From assembly GCA_005893225.1 (NCBI GenBank), contig VBOT01000134.1, positions 8,294 to 46,953 of the forward strand: a stretch of DNA of 38,660 nt, in the 5' to 3' direction. The translations under genes and the position numbers were made by a program. The number at the start of each line of letters is the position of its first letter. Positions within the stretch are counted from its first letter, which is position 1. Below the pieces are notes generated by a model that saw nothing but the letters and a program-made list of their open reading frames with translations, was not told the origin of the DNA and made no database searches. The stretch is from Candidatus Eiseniibacteriota bacterium (GTDB lineage: Bacteria > Eisenbacteria > RBG-16-71-46). Shown here one piece after another: positions 33,715 through 38,660 of this stretch.

Positions 33715-36700
33715 CTACTCCAAGACTACGACCTTGCGTGTGGCGCGGTCGCCCCCAGCCTCCAGCCGGTAGAAATAGATCCCGCTCGGCACCAGCCGGC
33801 CGGAGTCGTCGCGACGATTCCAGACCACCGAACGCCGGCCCGCCGCCTGGAACTCCGACACCAGGGTCCGGACGCGCTCGCCGCGCAGGCCGTAGATCGC
33901 CAACTCCACGGGACCCGAGCGCGGGAGCCCGTAGCGAAGCACGGTGCTGGGACCCGAGACCGGGTTGGGCACGTTCTGATGGAGCGCGAATCGGGCCGGG
34001 AGGTTGTCGTCCGCGCTCACGATGGCATCGCCATTGACGAGGATCGTCCGCGACGAGGCTGGGCCCCAGTTCCCCGCGGCGTCCCGCCCGCGGACCCAGA
34101 ATCGAGATTCGCCCCGAGGCAGCTTGCCGGCCGGGATCGCCGCCGAGACCTCGTTGTCGGGGCCGTCGAAGGGGCCGCTCATCGCGACCCCCATGCCGGC
34201 GGGCGCGGGGGTGTCGCCGCGCGACCATTCCGCGGCCGCGATCCGGGAGCCGCCGGCCGCGACATCGGAGATCCGGGCCAGGAGGTCGGTCGCGGCGCGA
34301 TTGTCCATCGGGTTTGGATCGGACCGGAGCGATCCCGCCACCACCACCGGCCCGCGGTTGTCTCCCCCGGGCCGCGCGATGGTGAAGTCGGCGTCGGATC
34401 CGTCATGGCCGTGCAGCGCGGGGTTGCCGTTGTCGGACACGTCGACGCGCACGCGGTAGGCGGTCCCGTTGAGGAGACCGCTCACGTTCCAGGCATAGGG
34501 TGAAGCTCCGGCGTTCGTGGTGACGAGCCGCCACGACTGGCCGCCGTCCGGCGAGTAGTACACCGCGCGCTGGGCGATCGTGGCCCCGCCGTGAGGCGTC
34601 TCGGTCCAGGTCACGGACACGGTGTTGCCATTCACGACCTCGCCGCCGTTGGGACTCTGCACCGCGACGTCGGGGTGGTCGTTGCCGATCAGCCAGATGA
34701 GCGAGCGGTCGAGGATGTCGGTGCGGTCGGCGGCATTCACGAGCTGCAGCCATTCGAAGGCGTTGTAGAGCAGCTTGCTCGGCGTGCCGCCCCACACCGC
34801 GCCGGCCGGGCTGCCGTCCGGCGTGGCGCTCTGCCAGCGCAGGCCGATGTTGCCCTGGGTCGCGTCGGTGTCCTTCCAGACGTAGCTGCCGGTGCCCGAG
34901 CCCGCCACCAGCTCGATCTCGTCCCCGCTGGCGCCCTGCCGGTGCGCGCTGTACGGCACCCCGGCCGCGTAGGGATCGCTGATCGGGTCGCCGGTGACGC
35001 CCTGGTTCACGACCCAGGCCGCGGGGTCCTCGAGGAAGCGCGCGTGCAGCGTGCCCTCGAGCCACGCCACCCGGTCGGGGGTGTAGAAGCCCGAGGCGGG
35101 ATCGGTGAACGCCCAGGAGATGTCGTGCCCGGTCACCGCCAGGCGCCCGCCGCCTTGCTGGTACTGGGTGAGGACTTCGCGCGCGGCGTCCGGCACCGGC
35201 GGATACTGCTCCTGCCCGCACTGCCACCACACCGTCGTGAACGAGCGCAATCCCGAGTTGCGGTCGCCGAGCGGCGGGTTGTCGATCGTGCCGCCTTCCA
35301 GCACCGACGGGTTCCAGCCGCGCTCGATCAGGGCGTCGACGTAGGTGCTCGTGCCCGGGAAGCTCCCGTCGCCGATCACCACCAGGATGTCGCCCTTGCT
35401 CCCGCTCACGAAGCGGTAATGGCTGCCGCCGTTGTCGTCGCGCGTGACGTTGCCGTCCTGGCCGGCGGATTCGACGTCGTAGAAGTACTCGGTCTGGGGC
35501 TGGAGTCCGGTGAGCAGCACTCCGTGCGTGAGCACCAGGTCCTGATCGAGCGGCGTCGCCTGGCCGAGAGCGGTCGTCGTGCCGTAGTACACGCGCGTCG
35601 AGGCCTGGACGTTCGTGCTCCACGTGACGAGCTGGTTCTCGCCGCGCTCCGCCGCGCCGACGCCGGTGATCTCCGGCCCGTCGAAGTCGATCGTCGCGCT
35701 CGCGGTGAGCGTGGCCGCCGGAGCGGCATCGACGTAGGTGACGGTGACGGCGTCGCCGTGCGAGACGGAGAGCTTGCCGTCCCCGTGAGCGGCCTCGAGC
35801 GGCGTGGTCGCGATCGAGCCGGTGAACACACCGCCGCTTCCCGAGAGCAGGACCGTCTCGGGCGTGCTCTCCGTGCTCGACCCCACCGTCACGCTGACCG
35901 GTCCGGCCGCGTTGGCGTCGTCGACCCGCACCTGGATCAGGTCGTCACGGCCGTAGACGTGGCGGTCCAGGCTGAGCAGGCCGCCCACGTTCCCGACCCC
36001 GCCGGTGATGGCGAGCGCGAAGGGCTGCGGTCCGAAGGGCACGTTCGCGGCGCTGACGCGGATCTTCCAGACGCCGCTCAATGGCGCGTTGCTCCGGAAG
36101 CCCTCCTCGACGTTGAGGAAGTCCGCGGCGCCCCCGGGCGCCGACTGGCCTCCCGACATCACGTTGCCGAGGTAAGGCACTCCGTTGGGGTCGGTCACGG
36201 TGAGATCCAGGTCGTTCACGAGCTGGGTCATCGAGGCCGGGTTGCCCTCCTTGTCGGTCCAGCACAGCGTGACCTTGAGCGGGACCGAGGTGTCGTAGAC
36301 GTCGAGCCCGTACTCGGCGAACTGGCCGGTGGTGAGCCCGCCGTTGTCGTCCACAACCGCGAGCCGGGTGGCCTCGCCGGTGAAGTACATGACGTTGTCG
36401 AGCTTGATGCGGCCCCAACCGACGCCATAGTCGGGGATCGGATGCCCCGGCATGTCGTTGTCGGTCGAGGTGATCTCCATCGCCTTGAGCAACGCCGCGC
36501 TCGGATTGAAGCCGTTCGCGGAGACCGGCGCGCCGGTCGGATACCAGCCGTCGGTCAGGTACTGCCGGATCAGCGCCGCGGCCCCCGCCGCCGCCGGCGA
36601 CGACATGCTGGTCCCGGCCAGGTTCTGGTAGCCGGTGTCGTTCGCCCCGTTGGCCGACGTGATGCCGCTGAGCGGCGTGACGCCGTCGCCCGGGGCGCAG

Positions 36701-38277
36701 ATGGTGGGCTTGCGGCGGCCGTCCTCCGTGGGCCCCTCGCTGCTGAACGAGGCCTTCACTCCCGCGGTCGTGCCGTTCTGCGTGGCGCCGACGCCGATAC
36801 CGTCCTTGTTGACCGCCGGGGTCCCGACCATCGCGGCGGCGAAGTCGTTGCCGTTCGAGAAGCAGATCAGGAAGTCCTTGTGGTCCCACATGAACTGGTC
36901 GACGCTCATCGCCAGAACGTCGTAGTTGTTGGAAGAGGCACCCCACGAGTTGGACGAGATGCGCGCGGCGCCGCCGGCGTTGCCCTGGTAAGCCGGACCG
37001 AACAGCAGATTGAGGTCGCCGGGCGTGCTGATCGAGTTCGCGGTGTTGCCGGCGTCGGTGAAGAAGATCTTCGCCTTGAGCGCCTGGCCGTCGTTGAGGT
37101 TGGTCGCGAAGGGCGAATCGTCACCCACGATGGTCCCCGCGGTGTGCGTGCCGTGATACGACGCACCCGAGGCGTCACCGAACAGGATGCCCGGCAGCGC
37201 CGCCCGGTAGGCGATGATCTTGCGATGGGTCGGGTAGTCGCCGAAGGTCGTGATCGGCACGCTGGGATCGCGGAACGCGTTGTGGGTGGTCCGGATGCCG
37301 CTGTCGGAGGTGTGCACCACCTGACCCTGGCCCTGGATCCCCATGTCCCAGATGTGCCGGTTGTTCGTGACGTTGGTCTGCACCACCCACTGGGCCGTCG
37401 CGTTCTCGATCACCGGCTGATGCCAGGGCTCGACCCACGCCACATCGTTCCGCGCGGCGATCGTGGAGGCCTGGGCGCCGTCGATCGAGACCCGCACGAG
37501 CTTGTTGCGCCCCGAGTCGGTGGCCTCGATCACCGTTCCTCCCATGGCCTCGAGCGCCGCGCGCTCGGCGGCCAGGTCGGCATCCGGGAACAGCAGCACG
37601 ACGAGTGTGGCGGGCCCGCCCGCGAGGTCCATCTGGGGCTCGTCGCTGAGCTTGTAAGCCGGCTGGTAGGGGCCCACCCAGCGAACGAACAAGAGAACTT
37701 CCACCGTCGCCCGCGCCCCATCGGTCATGCGCACGAGAAACGTGTAGCGCGGCAAGTAGGCGACCACGATTCCTCCCGCCGCTTCGATCTGCTCGCGCTG
37801 GCCGGCATCGACCGGGCCGGCGAGCTGGACCAGGTAGGCTCCGCGGCCGCCGCCCGGAATCGCCGCGGCGGTCAGGTTCGACGGCGGCGCCGGCTCGCCG
37901 TCGCGCAGCGGATCGAAGCGGTACCCGTTGCCGAGTTGGATCTCTCCGGCGTCCGGGTAAGGCGCGACCGCCTGCGTCCCGCGTGCGGTTTCCCGGATCA
38001 ACCCCGATGCGTCCGTGCCGCCCGCCATGACGCCGCCGGCGCGCAAGGGGTTCGGTGTCGGAGCCGCTCGCGTGATGGCGTCCCGAGGCGCGGCCCCGAG
38101 CCGCGCCGTGACCACCGCAGCCGTGCCGATGCCCGGCGAGGGCTTGGGCCGCGATCCGTAGGCCAGCGTGGACGCGCATCCCACGGCCATGGCGGTGGCC
38201 CACAGGATCGCGTGGCGCAGAGCCCGATGAGGTCCGGTGGGGGTCGACGTGCGGCGGGTCGAACGGTACGCGGTCAT
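33715..38277 (-). CDS. Large secreted subtilisin-family (S8) protease with C-terminal sorting-type domain
   Basis: 1520 residues. The start is ATG 38275-38277 with AAAGGAG upstream. A long basic N-region and a hydrophobic core end in AVGCASTLAYG, either a normal or a lipoprotein signal. A propeptide-like region precedes the catalytic domain: Asp325 (HTSDSGI), His375 (YHGTHTAG), Asn near 477 (SNGND) and Ser557 (AGTSMSSPAAAG). It is followed by a jelly-roll P-like domain (PLSGVWKIRVSA), a fibronectin-like domain (LLTGLQPQTEYFYDVES), a ThuA/GATase-like domain (GDILVVIGDGSFPGTSTYVD, VWWQCGQEQYPP, GRLAVTGHDISW), and an Ig-like domain (SPNGGEVVNGNTVSVTW). The last 90 residues (HQNVPNPVSGPSTVLRY to KVVVLE) are a FlgD/T9SS type A-like domain. 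It is probably exported and cell-surface or extracellular. Confidence 0.9.
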   Translation of the reverse strand: MTAYRSTRRTSTPTGPHRALRHAILWATAMAVGCASTLAYGSRPKPSPGIGTAAVVTARLGAAPRDAITRAAPTPNPLRAGGVMAGGTDASGLIRETARGTQAVAPYPDAGEIQLGNGYRFDPLRDGEPAPPSNLTAAAIPGGGRGAYLVQLAGPVDAGQREQIEAAGGIVVAYLPRYTFLVRMTDGARATVEVLLFVRWVGPYQPAYKLSDEPQMDLAGGPATLVVLLFPDADLAAERAALEAMGGTVIEATDSGRNKLVRVSIDGAQASTIAARNDVAWVEPWHQPVIENATAQWVVQTNVTNNRHIWDMGIQGQGQVVHTSDSGIRTTHNAFRDPSVPITTFGDYPTHRKIIAYRAALPGILFGDASGASYHGTHTAGTIVGDDSPFATNLNDGQALKAKIFFTDAGNTANSISTPGDLNLLFGPAYQGNAGGAARISSNSWGASSNNYDVLAMSVDQFMWDHKDFLICFSNGNDFAAAMVGTPAVNKDGIGVGATQNGTTAGVKASFSSEGPTEDGRRKPTICAPGDGVTPLSGITSANGANDTGYQNLAGTSMSSPAAAGAAALIRQYLTDGWYPTGAPVSANGFNPSAALLKAMEITSTDNDMPGHPIPDYGVGWGRIKLDNVMYFTGEATRLAVVDDNGGLTTGQFAEYGLDVYDTSVPLKVTLCWTDKEGNPASMTQLVNDLDLTVTDPNGVPYLGNVMSGGQSAPGGAADFLNVEEGFRSNAPLSGVWKIRVSAANVPFGPQPFALAITGGVGNVGGLLSLDRHVYGRDDLIQVRVDDANAAGPVSVTVGSSTESTPETVLLSGSGGVFTGSIATTPLEAAHGDGKLSVSHGDAVTVTYVDAAPAATLTASATIDFDGPEITGVGAAERGENQLVTWSTNVQASTRVYYGTTTALGQATPLDQDLVLTHGVLLTGLQPQTEYFYDVESAGQDGNVTRDDNGGSHYRFVSGSKGDILVVIGDGSFPGTSTYVDALIERGWNPSVLEGGTIDNPPLGDRNSGLRSFTTVWWQCGQEQYPPVPDAAREVLTQYQQGGGRLAVTGHDISWAFTDPASGFYTPDRVAWLEGTLHARFLEDPAAWVVNQGVTGDPISDPYAAGVPYSAHRQGASGDEIELVAGSGTGSYVWKDTDATQGNIGLRWQSATPDGSPAGAVWGGTPSKLLYNAFEWLQLVNAADRTDILDRSLIWLIGNDHPDVAVQSPNGGEVVNGNTVSVTWTETPHGGATIAQRAVYYSPDGGQSWRLVTTNAGASPYAWNVSGLLNGTAYRVRVDVSDNGNPALHGHDGSDADFTIARPGGDNRGPVVVAGSLRSDPNPMDNRAATDLLARISDVAAGGSRIAAAEWSRGDTPAPAGMGVAMSGPFDGPDNEVSAAIPAGKLPRGESRFWVRGRDAAGNWGPASSRTILVNGDAIVSADDNLPARFALHQNVPNPVSGPSTVLRYGLPRSGPVELAIYGLRGERVRTLVSEFQAAGRRSVVWNRRDDSGRLVPSGIYFYRLEAGGDRATRKVVVLE

Positions 38278-38502
38278 GACGTTCTCCTTTCCTGACGGCC
38301 GGCGGCTTTCGCCGGATCGGAGCCCCCGGACGCGGGGGTGCAAGCAGGGGGAATCACCGCGTTGATCTCAGCAGGGGTCGCTTGAGCGGCGCTTGAGCGG
38401 GAAGGGTCGAGAAGCGGGGACGGGCCACGGGCGGCGACCGATCCCGAGTGGCCCTAGGCAGTTAGCGGGATGGTCCGGGACCCAGAGGCCCGGGCGAGTC
38501 GC
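38278..38502. other. Gap upstream of protease: hairpin and tandem repeat, promoter not clear
   Basis: CCGGCG-GCTTT-CGCCGG (38299-38315) forms a stable stem between the presumed transcription start and the protease ribosome site. An 11-bp tandem repeat lies further upstream (separate entry). No convincing -35/-10 pair is seen on the - strand, and no T-tract terminator follows the cytochrome gene. Confidence 0.3.
38379..38400. repeat. 11-bp exact tandem direct repeat
   Basis: CGCTTGAGCGG occurs twice in direct contact (38379-38389 and 38390-38400), about 100 bp upstream of the protease start. The spacing of one helical turn would suit a dimeric or tandem regulator site, but chance is possible. 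Confidence 0.5.
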
Positions 38503-38660
38503 CTACTTCTTGATCACGAACGGAGGCCCGACGTCGTGCTCGGCCGCCGGGACCGACTTGAGGAAGCGATAGATGGCGCGGAGGTCGTCGTCGGTCATCC
38601 TGCGATAGGCCTGCCAGGGCATCGGCGAGCCCGGGATGGCGCGGCCGGCGCGGAATCGCG
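38503..38660 (-). CDS. Cytochrome c-family protein, C-terminal end (cut by window edge)
   Basis: Only the last 52 or so codons are inside the window; the frame runs from the right edge to TAG 38503-38505. The translation contains GSPMPWQAYRRMTDDDLRAI followed by YRFLKSVPAAEHDVGPPFV. The block (Met-Pro-Trp...Met-Thr-Asp-x-Asp-Leu-x-Ala-Ile-Tyr-x-Phe-Leu-Lys-Ser) is typical of the C-terminal helix and axial Met region of small c-type cytochromes. The CxxCH heme site would lie outside the window. Its link to the protease gene, 225 bp downstream on the same strand, is not clear. Confidence 0.7.
   Translation of the reverse strand, partial: RFRAGRAIPGSPMPWQAYRRMTDDDLRAIYRFLKSVPAAEHDVGPPFVIKK

Noticed and set aside
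34591-38295. Very long + strand open frame opposite the protease gene
   Set aside because: It is the antisense shadow typical of high-GC genes: Arg/Gly/Ala/His-rich composition, no domain motifs, while the - strand frame has all S8 motifs.
1-38660. CRISPR arrays, insertion sequences, prophage or integrase genes
   Set aside because: No regularly spaced repeats, transposase or integrase motifs were seen on either strand.

Overview
This is a GC-rich window (about 70% G+C by eye) from a bacterium with a Gram-negative style envelope. It carries a Wza/Wzc/Wzx/Wzy exopolysaccharide system, an exosortase with the PrsK/PrsR regulators, type IV pilin-like proteins, and a large secreted protease ending in a FlgD/T9SS-type C-terminal domain. 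That combination, with many GTG starts, resembles uncultured lineages such as Candidatus Eisenbacteria and neighbouring phyla. The assignment is inference; no rRNA or tRNA marker is present.

Left part, + strand (1-5325): the 3' end of an FG-GAP/VCBS-like protein, a PilX-like minor pilin, then ileS. In front of ileS is a complete transcriptional T-box leader with an AUC (Ile) specifier and an intrinsic terminator. A deoxynucleoside kinase follows on the - strand (5352-6086). After it comes a 365-bp gap with hairpins, short repeats and a + strand intrinsic terminator that has no recognisable gene in front of it.

Centre, - strand (32572 down to 6452): a single 19-gene run for making, exporting and regulating an exopolysaccharide. 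It is headed by a near-consensus promoter (TTGACA, 18 bp, TAGAAT) and a structured leader of about 277 nt. In transcription order it encodes: a membrane sugar-nucleotide dehydratase fused to a degenerate sugar-transferase domain (split by a frameshift); a Wza-like export protein; a Wzc-like tyrosine autokinase; a Wzx-like flippase; two GT2 glycosyltransferases; a Wzy-like polymerase/ligase; a polysaccharide deacetylase; three GT4 glycosyltransferases; a methyltransferase; a GT4 fused to an intact phosphoglycosyl transferase; an exosortase; EpsI; an unrecognised multi-pass membrane protein; a TPR-like lipoprotein; PrsK; and PrsR. Most junctions are 1-4 bp ATGA/GTGA/TAATG overlaps, implying translational coupling. 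The fused GT/PGT would start the glycan on a lipid carrier, the GTs, methyltransferase and deacetylase would build and modify it, Wzx/Wzy/Wzc/Wza would flip, polymerise and export it, and the exosortase would process tailed surface proteins. No substrate with a PEP-CTERM-like tail is encoded here.

Right part, - strand (32731-38660): an atypical NAD-binding epimerase-like protein, a 1520-residue subtilisin-family secreted protease, and the C-terminal end of a cytochrome c-like protein cut by the window edge.

The most interesting items are the ileS T-box outside its usual lineages, the operon leader RNA, the two unrecognised genes between epsI and prsK, the dehydratase fused to a catalytically degenerate PGT domain, the PrsR with an altered GAFTGA loop, and the orphan terminator/structured gap at 6087-6451.
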